Shown in pieces: positions 7,979-16,615 of a stretch of 64,000 nt of DNA; position 1 is the stretch's first letter; each line of letters begins with the position of its first letter. The position numbers were made by a program, and so were the translations under genes. Location of the stretch: NCBI RefSeq assembly GCF_037440165.1, contig NZ_JBBIUQ010000003.1:1-64000 (forward strand). Reading direction: 5' to 3'. This DNA comes from Ignavibacterium sp037440165 (GTDB taxonomy: Bacteria; Bacteroidota; Ignavibacteria; Ignavibacteriales; Ignavibacteriaceae). The notes under the pieces are model-generated. The model was not told where the DNA came from. It worked only from the letters and a program-made list of their open reading frames with translations, and made no database searches.

Positions 7979-9727
7979 TCAGTTTAATTCTTCCAGTTCT
8001 TTTTCTAATAATTGTTTGAAGTGCAAGTCGGCATAAATTCCACCAAGTGCAACTAATTCATCGTGTGTTCCCTGTTCAGCTATTTTGCCTTCGTGAAGCA
8101 CAATTATATTATCAGCATCTTTAACAGTTGATATTCTGTGACTGATAATTATGCTTGTTCTGTTTTTCATATAGATTTTTAAGTTCTTAAGTATTTCTTC
8201 TTCGGTATTCGTATCAACTGCTGAAAATGAATCATCGAGGATGAGAATATTTGGTTCAATTGTTAATGCTCTTGCAAGACAAGCCCGCTGTTTTTGTCCG
8301 CCTGAAAAAGTAATTCCTCTTTCACCAACAATTGTTTCATAACCTTGAGGAAATGTTTCAACATCTTTATCAAATTGCGCAATTTTTGAAACTTCAATTG
8401 CCTTCTCTTTACTAACTTCTCTCAACCCATAACCAATATTATTGAATATGGTATCAGAAAATAAAAATGATTCCTGCGGAACAAGTCCAATGTTTTTTCT
8501 CAAAACATCCAAAGGAATTTTTTTGACATTAATTCCATCAATTAAAACTTCGCCTTCGGTTGTATCATATAGTCGGGAAATAAGATTAATTAAAGATGTT
8601 TTACCAGAACCAGTGTGACCAATTATGGCAATTGTAGAACCAACAGGAATTTTTAGATTAATATTCTTTAATACAAAAGGAAAAATTTCAGCGTACCTGA
8701 ATGAAACATTTCTGAATTCAATTTCACCACTTATTTTTTCGATTGAATACTCAGTATGAGTGTTATCATCAATCTCATAAGGTTCAGCAAAAATTTTATT
8801 TAGTCGTTTCATACTTGCTTCTGCCTGCTGAACAATATTTGTAACCCAGCCAAAAGCAATAACAGGCCAAATCAGAATACCCAGATAAACAATGAAAGCA
8901 GTTATTTCACCAAGATTCATTTTGCCTGAAATTACTTTTGCTCCACCAATCCAGATTACAATTATTATTGATATTCCTGTAATGATTAATAAAATCGGCA
9001 TTATCCATGCTTGTATTATTACAAGATCCATGTTTTTATTCAGATAATCTTTACTGAGATTTTTCCAATTCTGAATTTCATTTGCTTCCCGAACATAAGA
9101 TTTGATAACTCTTATGCCTGAGAAATTCTCCTGAGCAACAGTTGTAAGAACTGAGAAAGTTTCCTGAATTTTTATATATTTTTCGTGAATCAATTTCATT
9201 ATCCGATAAACGCCATAAGAAAGAATTGGCAGCGGAATAAGTGCGAATAAAGTTAACTGCCAATCCAAAGAAATCATTATAGTTACAACAATCAATAGTC
9301 TGATTCCGGTATCAATCGAATACATAACTGCAGGACCAATAAAATTTCTAACAGCATTTATATCATTTGTAGCGTGAGCCATGATATTTCCCGTTGAATT
9401 ATTCTGGAAATATCTGAGCGGAAGTTTTTGAATATGAGACCAGAAATCATTCCTCAAGTCAAATTCAATTTCTCGGGACACAACAATTATTGTCTGACGA
9501 ATCAGAAATCTGAATATCCCTGCAATCAAAGATGATAAGACAATCAGCGAAGCATAAAAAAGAAGAGTTTCACTTGTTGTTTTTTGCTGAAGTTGATTTA
9601 TGGCATCTTTCATCAGAATGGGGACATACACGGTGCCTGCATTAGAAAAAAGAATAAAGATAAAACCAAGAAAAAGTTTTTTCTTATACTTTAAAAAATA
9701 TTGTTTTAAGGTGCGGAGATTTTTCAT
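7979..9727 (-). CDS. ABC exporter half-transporter, degenerate-site subunit (YheI/BmrC-like)
   Basis: 582 residues: an N-terminal six-helix exporter domain and a nucleotide-binding domain with Walker A GHTGSGKTS, Q-loop LVPQESFLFSD, a canonical FSGGQKQR signature, Walker B ILILDDSFSAVD and H-loop SHRIS. The residue after Walker B is Asp where catalytically competent subunits have Glu. The gap to the partner gene is only seven bases. The asymmetry (Asp here, LSVGQ in the partner) places both changes in the same composite ATP site, as known for heterodimeric exporters. Confidence 0.9.
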   Translation of the reverse strand: MKNLRTLKQYFLKYKKKLFLGFIFILFSNAGTVYVPILMKDAINQLQQKTTSETLLFYASLIVLSSLIAGIFRFLIRQTIIVVSREIEFDLRNDFWSHIQKLPLRYFQNNSTGNIMAHATNDINAVRNFIGPAVMYSIDTGIRLLIVVTIMISLDWQLTLFALIPLPILSYGVYRIMKLIHEKYIKIQETFSVLTTVAQENFSGIRVIKSYVREANEIQNWKNLSKDYLNKNMDLVIIQAWIMPILLIITGISIIIVIWIGGAKVISGKMNLGEITAFIVYLGILIWPVIAFGWVTNIVQQAEASMKRLNKIFAEPYEIDDNTHTEYSIEKISGEIEFRNVSFRYAEIFPFVLKNINLKIPVGSTIAIIGHTGSGKTSLINLISRLYDTTEGEVLIDGINVKKIPLDVLRKNIGLVPQESFLFSDTIFNNIGYGLREVSKEKAIEVSKIAQFDKDVETFPQGYETIVGERGITFSGGQKQRACLARALTIEPNILILDDSFSAVDTNTEEEILKNLKIYMKNRTSIIISHRISTVKDADNIIVLHEGKIAEQGTHDELVALGGIYADLHFKQLLEKELEELN

Positions 9728-9809
9728 TAAATGTAAAGATATATGCTTCTTGTGTAAACGATCAATTCATTAGCTCTATAATAATCATCAGGTTAAGAAA
9801 TTACATAAC

Positions 9810-11090
9810 TCATCGTATTAAATTAAATCCTGTGTATTTTTGAAGAACAGGTGGAACAATTACTTTTCCTTCCGGAGTCTGATAATTTTCTAAAATGGAA
9901 ACCATCAAACGACTTGTTGCAAGTCCACTGCCATTAAGTGTGTGAACATACTCTAGTTTTTTCGTTTGTTCATTTCTGAATCTGATATTCGCTCGTCGTG
10001 CCTGAAAATCTTCAAAGTTACTGCAGGAAGAAGCCTCGAGCCAACGATTCTCAGCCGGAGACCATGTTTCAATGTCATAGCATTTAGCTGCAGCAAAACT
10101 TAAATCACCAGTGCAAAGCATTAAAATTCTATAAGGTATTTTTAATGCTTGTAAAATATCTTCAGCATCTTTTACCAATAACTCCAATTCATCATAAGAA
10201 GTTTCCGGTTTTACAAATTTTACCATCTCAACTTTATTAAACTGATGCACTCTCAGAAATCCTTTGCTTTCTTTTCCATAAGAACCAGCTTCTCTTCTGA
10301 AGCAAGCTGAATAACCAACATATTTTACAGGTAAATCTTTTTCATTTAATACTTCTTCTCTGTGAAGATTGGTAATTGGAACCTCAGCAGTTGGAATTGG
10401 ATAAAGACCATCTTTTTCTATGTGATAGATATCCTCTTCCATTTTTGGCAATTGACCAGTTCCTCGCATTGAATCACGATTAACCAGAAACGGTGGAAAT
10501 ATCTCCGAATAACTATGATGCTGCAAATGATAATCAAGCATAAAATTGATTAATGCTCTTTCGAGTGTTGCACCTTTTCCTTTGTAAACAGGAAAACCTG
10601 ATCCGCTGACTTTAGCAGCTCTTTCGAAGTCGAGAATGTTAAGTTTTTTACCAAGCTCGATATGATCCAACGGTTTACCATTTTCCCAATTGAAAGAGAA
10701 TCCTTCAGGCAGCCATTGCCTGACTTCAACATTTTCTTCTGATGATTTTCCAACCGGCACTGAATCGTGCGGCAGATTAGGAATATACATCAGTATTTCG
10801 TTTAACTGATTTTCAACTTCACGAAGTTTAGAATCAAGTTCGGTAATACTGTCGGAAACCTGTTTCATTTCAACCAGGATTTCTGTTACATCCTGTCCGG
10901 CTTTTTTTAACTTTGGAATTTCTGCAGAAACCTGATTGCGTTTTGCTTTTAGTTCTTCGGAATGTGCAATTAATTCACGACGATGTTTATCAAGCTGTAA
11001 GATTTCATCAACTCTGTCTTTTTCATTTTTGTTTGCAATTCCCTGTTTTACTTTATCAGGATTTTCACGGATGAACTTTAAATCGAGCAT
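9810..11090 (-). CDS. serS: Serine-tRNA ligase
   Basis: 426 residues, standard bacterial size. The N-terminal coiled-coil arm (residues 30-100, rich in Lys and Glu) binds the long variable arm of tRNA-Ser. The class II catalytic core follows: motif 2 around ACFRREAGSYGKESKGFLR and motif 3 around NGSGLATSRLMVSILENYQ, with the TAEVP substrate motif between them. The product is seryl-tRNA, also the precursor of selenocysteinyl-tRNA. It follows leuS on the same strand after a 97-base gap. Confidence 0.97.
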   Translation of the reverse strand: MLDLKFIRENPDKVKQGIANKNEKDRVDEILQLDKHRRELIAHSEELKAKRNQVSAEIPKLKKAGQDVTEILVEMKQVSDSITELDSKLREVENQLNEILMYIPNLPHDSVPVGKSSEENVEVRQWLPEGFSFNWENGKPLDHIELGKKLNILDFERAAKVSGSGFPVYKGKGATLERALINFMLDYHLQHHSYSEIFPPFLVNRDSMRGTGQLPKMEEDIYHIEKDGLYPIPTAEVPITNLHREEVLNEKDLPVKYVGYSACFRREAGSYGKESKGFLRVHQFNKVEMVKFVKPETSYDELELLVKDAEDILQALKIPYRILMLCTGDLSFAAAKCYDIETWSPAENRWLEASSCSNFEDFQARRANIRFRNEQTKKLEYVHTLNGSGLATSRLMVSILENYQTPEGKVIVPPVLQKYTGFNLIR

Positions 11091-11116
11091 TGTTAATTCC
11101 TTTATAGTTTAATTAC

Positions 11117-11152
11117 ACACAGATAACAAAGATAGTGCAGATCAACGCAGAT
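11117..11152. repeat. Degenerate 9-base tandem repeat, four units
   Basis: Four consecutive 9-mers ACACAGATA, ACAAAGATA, GTGCAGATC and AACGCAGAT lie between leuS and serS. They share the core nnnCAGATn or a close variant. It is a short decayed array with no visible coding or hairpin role. Confidence 0.6.
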
Positions 11153-11187
11153 TTTTAATATCTTCGTCATCAGCGTGATATAAATTT

Positions 11188-13650
11188 TTATTTTACTACA
11201 ATGTTATAAATCTTATTTTTGACAAAGATTTCTTTTACTATTGTTTTTCCATCAACAAACTTCATTACTCTTTCATCACTGTAGATAATTGGTTTTACTT
11301 CATCTTGTTCAGAGTTTAGCGGAACTATAATGGTTGCACGAAGTTTACCATTAACCTGAACAGCAAGATTTACTGTGTCTTCAACAAGAGCATCTTTATC
11401 AACATCAAATAAAACAGGTTTTTGATAAATTGAATGCTCCTTGCCTAGTATTTGCCAGCACTCTTCACCTAAGTGCGGCGCAACAGGTGCAAGCATGAAA
11501 GCAAATCTTTCCAATGCATACAGTTTTATTTCATCACTGCATTGATCGAGTGACTTGAGTTCATTTAGTAATTCCATTAATGAAGCAATTGCAGTATTGA
11601 ATCTGAAGTTTTCAATTTCTTCATTAAACTTTTTTAAAGTCTGATTTACTTTTCTGTAAATCTTTTTTTCAGAATCATTCAGTTTCAAAAGCTCATAGTT
11701 TGTTTGAGCATTTAATGTTTTTGCTAATACATTATTCTGATTAAATAATTCATAAGTTCTCTGAACAAAACGATCAACACCCGATATTCCTTTATGGCTC
11801 CAATCGCCTCCCTGATCATACGGACCCATAAACATCAGATACATTCTGAAAACATCTGAACCATACTTGGAAGTAAAGTCATCAGGATTAACTACATTGC
11901 CTTTTGACTTAGACATTTTCGCACCCTGATTTGTAATAGTTCCCTGATGAACAAGTGTTTGAAATGGTTCATTACTATTTACAAGTCCGATGTCTCTCAA
12001 GAATTTATGAACAAAGCGTGCATAAAGAAGATGCATTGTTGCATGCTCTGCTCCACCTACATACATATCAACCGGAGTCCATTTATTAGCCAATTCAACA
12101 TCAAATGCAGCATCAGAAATATGAGGATTAAGATATCGCAAATAATACCAGGAAGAATCTACAAATGTATCCATCGTATCTGGATCTCTATTTGCATCAG
12201 TGCCGCACTTCGGACATTTTATGTTTATGAATTTTTCATTTCTTGCCAAAGGTGATTCACCACCTGGTTGAAAATCAACATCATAAGGAAGTTCAACAGG
12301 TAAATCCTTTTCATCAACAGGAACTTCACCACATTTCGGACAATGAATAATCGGAATTGGAGTTCCCCAATACCTTTGTCTGGAAATTAACCAATCTCTT
12401 AAACGATAGTTAATCTTTCTTTTTCCAAACCCGTTTTGTTCGAGGTATTCAATGACTTTCTGAATACCTTCATCTGACCTTAATCCGTTAAATATTCCTG
12501 AGTTTATCATTGTTCCTACTTCAGTAAAAGCTGAATGAAGTTCATCGCCTTCACTTGTTCCATCCTGAAGAATTACTTTTCTGATCGGAAGATCAAATTT
12601 TGATGCGAACTCAAAGTCACGCTCATCGTGTGCAGGAACAGCCATCACAGCACCTGTGCCATATGTAATCAATGCATAATCAGCAATCCAAACAAGAACC
12701 TTTTCTCCGTTCACAGGATTGATTGCAAATGCACCTATAGGTACACCGGTTTTTTCTTTTGCAGTTGATGTTCTTTCAATTTCTGTAAGAGATTTTATAG
12801 AATCACGATAATCTTCAACCTTTTTTCTGAATTCATCTTTAGTAATTTTATCAACAAGCGGATGTTCAGGTGCAAGAACTACATAAGTAACTCCAAATAG
12901 TGTATCAGGTCTAGTAGTAAAAACTTTTATTTCGTCATCAGTTTCTTCAACTTTGAAGATAACTTCAGCACCTTCACTTTTACCAATCCAGTTTCGCTGC
13001 ATAGTTTTTGTTTTTTCCGGCCAGTTGATTGTGTCTAATCCCTGTAATAATTCTTCTGCGTAATCGGTAATCTTAAAAAACCATTGATAAAGCTTTTTTT
13101 GTATAACCGGAGTTCCGCATCTTTCACAAGCTCCATCGTGAACTTGTTCATTTGCAAGAACAGTTTGGTCTTTTGGACACCAGTTAACCGGTGCATTCTT
13201 TCTGTATGCTAATCCTTTTTTATACATCTGAAGAAAAATCCATTGGTTCCATTTATAGTATTCAGGAACACAAGTCATCAGCTCAGCATTCCAATCATAC
13301 ATACAACCCATTCTTTTAAGCTGCTGTCTGATTTCATTTATGTTTTGCATTGTGCTATCAAAGGGATGGATTCCGGTTTTGATAGCATAATTTTCTGCAG
13401 GTAAACCAAAAGCGTCGTAACCCATTGGTTCGAAAACATTATAGCCCTGAAGTTTCTTAAATCTTGCCCAGCTGTCTGTAGGTCCGTAATTATACCAATG
13501 ACCAATATGTAACTTTGCACCTGATGGATAAATGAACATTACAAGTGTGTAAAGTTTTTTACTTACATCATTAAAATCTGTTTTGAAGACTTTATTTTCT
13601 TCCCAGAATTTTTGCCACTTTGCTTCAATCAAATCAAAAGGGTAACGCAT
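11188..13650 (-). CDS. leuS: Leucine-tRNA ligase
   Basis: 820 residues. The class I signature HIGH is at residues 48-51 (LHIGHWYNYGPTDSW) and the KMSKS loop is at 578-582 (AKMSKSKGNVV). The CP1 editing domain lies between them (around STAKEKTGVPIG and the GTGAVMAVPAHDERD segment that clears mischarged isoleucine or norvaline). Two CxxC pairs (CPKDQ...CERCGTP and CPKCGEVP...CPKCGTD) are zinc-ribbon candidates. A well-matched promoter lies directly upstream at 13684-13714. Confidence 0.97.
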   Translation of the reverse strand: MRYPFDLIEAKWQKFWEENKVFKTDFNDVSKKLYTLVMFIYPSGAKLHIGHWYNYGPTDSWARFKKLQGYNVFEPMGYDAFGLPAENYAIKTGIHPFDSTMQNINEIRQQLKRMGCMYDWNAELMTCVPEYYKWNQWIFLQMYKKGLAYRKNAPVNWCPKDQTVLANEQVHDGACERCGTPVIQKKLYQWFFKITDYAEELLQGLDTINWPEKTKTMQRNWIGKSEGAEVIFKVEETDDEIKVFTTRPDTLFGVTYVVLAPEHPLVDKITKDEFRKKVEDYRDSIKSLTEIERTSTAKEKTGVPIGAFAINPVNGEKVLVWIADYALITYGTGAVMAVPAHDERDFEFASKFDLPIRKVILQDGTSEGDELHSAFTEVGTMINSGIFNGLRSDEGIQKVIEYLEQNGFGKRKINYRLRDWLISRQRYWGTPIPIIHCPKCGEVPVDEKDLPVELPYDVDFQPGGESPLARNEKFINIKCPKCGTDANRDPDTMDTFVDSSWYYLRYLNPHISDAAFDVELANKWTPVDMYVGGAEHATMHLLYARFVHKFLRDIGLVNSNEPFQTLVHQGTITNQGAKMSKSKGNVVNPDDFTSKYGSDVFRMYLMFMGPYDQGGDWSHKGISGVDRFVQRTYELFNQNNVLAKTLNAQTNYELLKLNDSEKKIYRKVNQTLKKFNEEIENFRFNTAIASLMELLNELKSLDQCSDEIKLYALERFAFMLAPVAPHLGEECWQILGKEHSIYQKPVLFDVDKDALVEDTVNLAVQVNGKLRATIIVPLNSEQDEVKPIIYSDERVMKFVDGKTIVKEIFVKNKIYNIVVK

Positions 13651-13683
13651 TTTCTAAAATGAATATTGTTGAAAAATTGATTG

Positions 13684-13714
13684 CAAATTTACCTAATTGA
13701 GCAGGTAATTCAAA
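13684..13714 (-). promoter_or_regulatory. leuS promoter, Bacteroidota-type
   Basis: On the minus strand the site reads TTTG at 13714-13711, 19 bases, then TAAATTTG at 13691-13684. That matches the Bacteroidota sigma-A consensus TTTG-N19-TAnnTTTG exactly. Transcription would start near 13677, giving a short leader before the leuS ATG at 13650. Confidence 0.65.
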
Positions 13715-13790
13715 TGAAGTTGAAGTGTTGTATAGCATTTACATAAAGTTTGTTTTGTCGAATCGTACACTCATTGTTTAAGGGAATAAT

Positions 13791-13798
13791 TAGATTTG
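13791..13798 (+). promoter_or_regulatory. Possible -7 element of the cNMP-aspartase gene
   Basis: TAGATTTG matches TAnnTTTG 28 bases before the start codon. A TTG occurs at 13774-13776 but the spacing of 14 bases is too short for the consensus, so the upstream half is unresolved. Confidence 0.35.
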
Positions 13799-13825
13799 TT
13801 TTTGAAAAACTAAGGAATTAGTAAA

Positions 13826-15685
13826 ATGGAAAAACAAGTTATTTCATCCTTCTTAAAAAAAGTTGAGTTGTTCAAAGACTTATCTCAGGAACAGTTAGAT
13901 CATATTTCAGATAAATTGTCGGTCGAAAATTTTCCGGCAGGAAAAAATCTTTTCTCAGAAAACAACATCAGAAAAAATCTTTTTGTTATCTATGATGGTG
14001 AGATTGAACTTTATAAAAGAACTCCCTTTGGTGCAGAAAAAAGATTAGCACTCTTCGGTAAATATGATTTTTTAGGTGAAGGTGCTTTATTGGATGACTC
14101 ACCTCATTCAACATCTGCAAGAACGACGATGAACTCGAACATTTTGATTTTGTCAAGAGATAAGTTCAATGAACTGATTAAAGAAAATAATGAGCTTGCA
14201 ATAAATATTCTTGGAAAAATTGCACGCGTGATTTCCAGAAGAATGAGCTCATCTAATACACGAGTTATAAATCTTGCTGCTCAATATCAATCAGGCAGAA
14301 CAAGAAAAGAACATGACCTACTCGGAGGTCGTGATGTGCCTGAAGAATTTTATTACGGGATTCAAACTCTACGAGCAATTGAAAATTTTAATATAAGCGG
14401 AGTAACATTAAATTTTTATTCTCATTTAATTGAAGCACTTGCAATAGTAAAACTTGCAGCAGCAAAAGCAAATTACGAACTTGGTCTTTTATCAAAGCCC
14501 GTTGCTGATGCTATTATTCAGGCATGTAATGAAATAATAAACGGGAAATTACATTCGCATTTTTCAGTTGATATGATTCAAGGCGGTGCAGGCACATCAA
14601 CTAATATGAACGCAAATGAAGTAATAGCAAACAGAGCATTGGAAATTCTTGGTTATCAAAAAGGTGAATACAAGTATTGTCATCCAAATAATCATGTTAA
14701 CCTTTCGCAATCAACTAATGATGCTTATCCGACATCGGTGAAAATTGCTCTAATTAAAGCTAATGCAAAGTTAGTTGAAGTGCTGAAAGAACTTATCTCT
14801 TCTTTCGAAATCAAAGCAAAAGAATTTTCACACATAATTAAAATGGGCAGAACACAATTGCAGGATGCTGTTCCAATGACACTCGGTCAGGAATTTGAAG
14901 CTTATGCAGTTACACTTAAAGAAGAAATTCAGCGATTGGAACAGAATGCGAAGTTATTTCTTGAAGTAAATATGGGAGCAACTGCAATCGGAACAGGAAT
15001 TAATGCTCATCCTCAGTATAGTGAAAAAGTAATCAAACATCTGAGAGAGGTAACCGGATTAGATATTGTTTTGGCTGAAAATCTGGTTGAGGCAACTCAG
15101 GATACCGGAGCTTTTGTAATGTACTCTTCCGCAGTCAAGAGACTTGCAATAAAACTCTCTAAAATCAGTAATGATTTAAGATTGCTTTCCTCGGGTCCAC
15201 GAGCTGGTTTCAATGAAATAAATCTTCCGCCAATGCAGCCGGGCTCTTCAATTATGCCTGGGAAAGTTAATCCGGTTATTCCCGAAGTTGTAAATCAAAT
15301 TGCATTTAAAGTTATTGGGAATGATTTAACAGTTACACTCGCAGCAGAAGCCGGTCAACTTGAATTGAATGTATTTGAACCTGTTATCGTTCATAGTCTG
15401 TTTGAATCAATAGAAATGTTAAAAAACGGAATGATAACTCTTAAACACAAATGTGTTGATGGAATTACAGCAAACGAAAAAAAATGCAGAGAATATGTTG
15501 AAAAAAGCATTGGATTAGTGACAGCATTAAATCCTGTATTGGGTTATGAAATTTCAACTCAACTTGCTAAGGAAGCGCTTGAAACAGGAAAAGGAATTTA
15601 CGATCTCGTTCTCGAAAAGAAGCTGGTTTCAAAAGAACAGCTTGATGATTTATTAAAACCGGAAAATATGATTAAGCCGAGATGA
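13826..15685 (+). CDS. Aspartate ammonia-lyase with N-terminal cyclic-nucleotide-binding domain
   Basis: 619 residues in two parts. Residues about 8-130 are a cNMP-binding (CRP-type) domain: FPAGKNLFSENN, FVIYDGEIELYKR, and LGEGALLDDSPHSTSART, the phosphate-binding cassette position. Residues about 155-619 are a complete aspartase: EHDLLGGRDVPEEFYYG, QGGAGTSTNMNANEV, NLSQSTNDAYPTS, and the signature GSSIMPGKVNPV near 473-484 with the catalytic serine. Aspartase converts L-aspartate to fumarate and ammonia; the DLLG start and N-terminal pattern favour aspartase over fumarase. There is no DNA-binding helix-turn-helix, so the cNMP domain probably acts allosterically on the enzyme; that is inference. 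AAGGA precedes the ATG. It is a single-gene unit divergent from leuS. Confidence 0.92.
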   Translation: MEKQVISSFLKKVELFKDLSQEQLDHISDKLSVENFPAGKNLFSENNIRKNLFVIYDGEIELYKRTPFGAEKRLALFGKYDFLGEGALLDDSPHSTSARTTMNSNILILSRDKFNELIKENNELAINILGKIARVISRRMSSSNTRVINLAAQYQSGRTRKEHDLLGGRDVPEEFYYGIQTLRAIENFNISGVTLNFYSHLIEALAIVKLAAAKANYELGLLSKPVADAIIQACNEIINGKLHSHFSVDMIQGGAGTSTNMNANEVIANRALEILGYQKGEYKYCHPNNHVNLSQSTNDAYPTSVKIALIKANAKLVEVLKELISSFEIKAKEFSHIIKMGRTQLQDAVPMTLGQEFEAYAVTLKEEIQRLEQNAKLFLEVNMGATAIGTGINAHPQYSEKVIKHLREVTGLDIVLAENLVEATQDTGAFVMYSSAVKRLAIKLSKISNDLRLLSSGPRAGFNEINLPPMQPGSSIMPGKVNPVIPEVVNQIAFKVIGNDLTVTLAAEAGQLELNVFEPVIVHSLFESIEMLKNGMITLKHKCVDGITANEKKCREYVEKSIGLVTALNPVLGYEISTQLAKEALETGKGIYDLVLEKKLVSKEQLDDLLKPENMIKPR

Positions 15686-15923
15686 GCGACATTATTTCTT
15701 TACTGAACTCTAATGATGCGCGCTAAATGGAATGAACTTTCATAATAATTTTCATTTGTTTAGCCAAGCAGCATTACGATTTGAAATGTGAGATTGGAAC
15801 CTTTAACGAATAACTCCCGTTACGTCTCTGCGCGAAATTTCTTTCCTTGTCAAGCTGAATGATTTATTAGAAGTAAAATATATTGATTGCATTATCAAGT
15901 AATACAATTAATAAAGATCCCTT

Positions 15924-16601
15924 TCATTTGGCAAGTTTTTTATTAATCTCATCCACTCTTTTGCTTATTTTATCCTTTTGCTCTGTAGTAAGTTGAAGTT
16001 TAAGAATGTCATTATACTCATCAAGAGCTTCTTCAAATAATTTTTTATCCAAAAGAATATCGGCAAAAAAGATTCTGTAGCTTACTAAAGATTTTGTATC
16101 CGGATACTTCCTGTAAACTTCTTTAGCTGAAACAACAGCAGATTCTTTTAATCCGTTTTCAGCTAATTGCATAGCTCCGTTCAATCTTTTTATACCAAAT
16201 TCACTATTCGCAATAACAGGGTTCTTCTCAAACTCATTTTTACCATAAACTGCTGTACTTTCTGATTTTTTATCTTTGCCATTTCTTGGTGCATTTAAGA
16301 TATTTTCCATTGCAAGTGCAAGCAATAAATCTTCCGTGCTCATTTGTTTTATGTTTGAAATCTTTACAGCGGAAAGTTCTTTTAAAGTAACGGCGATGTT
16401 ACCTGAAAAGATTTTGACAAAGGAATTTTTCTCAACTGATATTATTGTATTAGGTGATAACTCATCTCCTGATTTAACCTCACTCCATTTTTCACTGCCA
16501 TTTGTCAAAGCTTTTACTGTTCCGCTGACCTTTTCTACTTTGTATGATTGTGAAAAAGCAACCACACTAAAAATCAAACTAATGATTAAAATCTTTTTCA
16601 T
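15924..16601 (-). CDS. Secreted FecR-like domain protein with helical C-terminal repeat region
   Basis: 225 residues. An N-terminal signal peptide (MKKILIISLIFSVVAFSQS) is followed by a FecR-like beta domain at about residues 20-85 (VEKVSGTVKAL ... GDELSPNTIISVEKNSFVKI). A helical part at 140-225 (GAMQLAENGLKESAVVSAKEV, YPDTKSLVSYRIFFADILL, LFEEALDEYNDIL) looks like tetratricopeptide-type repeats. It is probably periplasmic and protein-binding. It follows the barrel/transglutaminase gene by 14 bases and shares its transcript. It is not a classical FecR sigma regulator, because it lacks the cytoplasmic and membrane parts. Confidence 0.7.
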   Translation of the reverse strand: MKKILIISLIFSVVAFSQSYKVEKVSGTVKALTNGSEKWSEVKSGDELSPNTIISVEKNSFVKIFSGNIAVTLKELSAVKISNIKQMSTEDLLLALAMENILNAPRNGKDKKSESTAVYGKNEFEKNPVIANSEFGIKRLNGAMQLAENGLKESAVVSAKEVYRKYPDTKSLVSYRIFFADILLDKKLFEEALDEYNDILKLQLTTEQKDKISKRVDEINKKLAK

Positions 16602-16615
16602 TTCTGTTTCTCCAA

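Noticed and set aside
11127..11134. TATCTTTG (minus strand) as a serS promoter -7 box
   Set aside because: It is part of the 9-base tandem repeat and has no TTG box at 19-21 bases.
15686..15923. 238-base gap after the aspartase gene as a possible RNA gene or repeat
   Set aside because: No cloverleaf, no strong hairpin and no open frame of note; the short GC-richer patch near 15830 matches nothing I can name.
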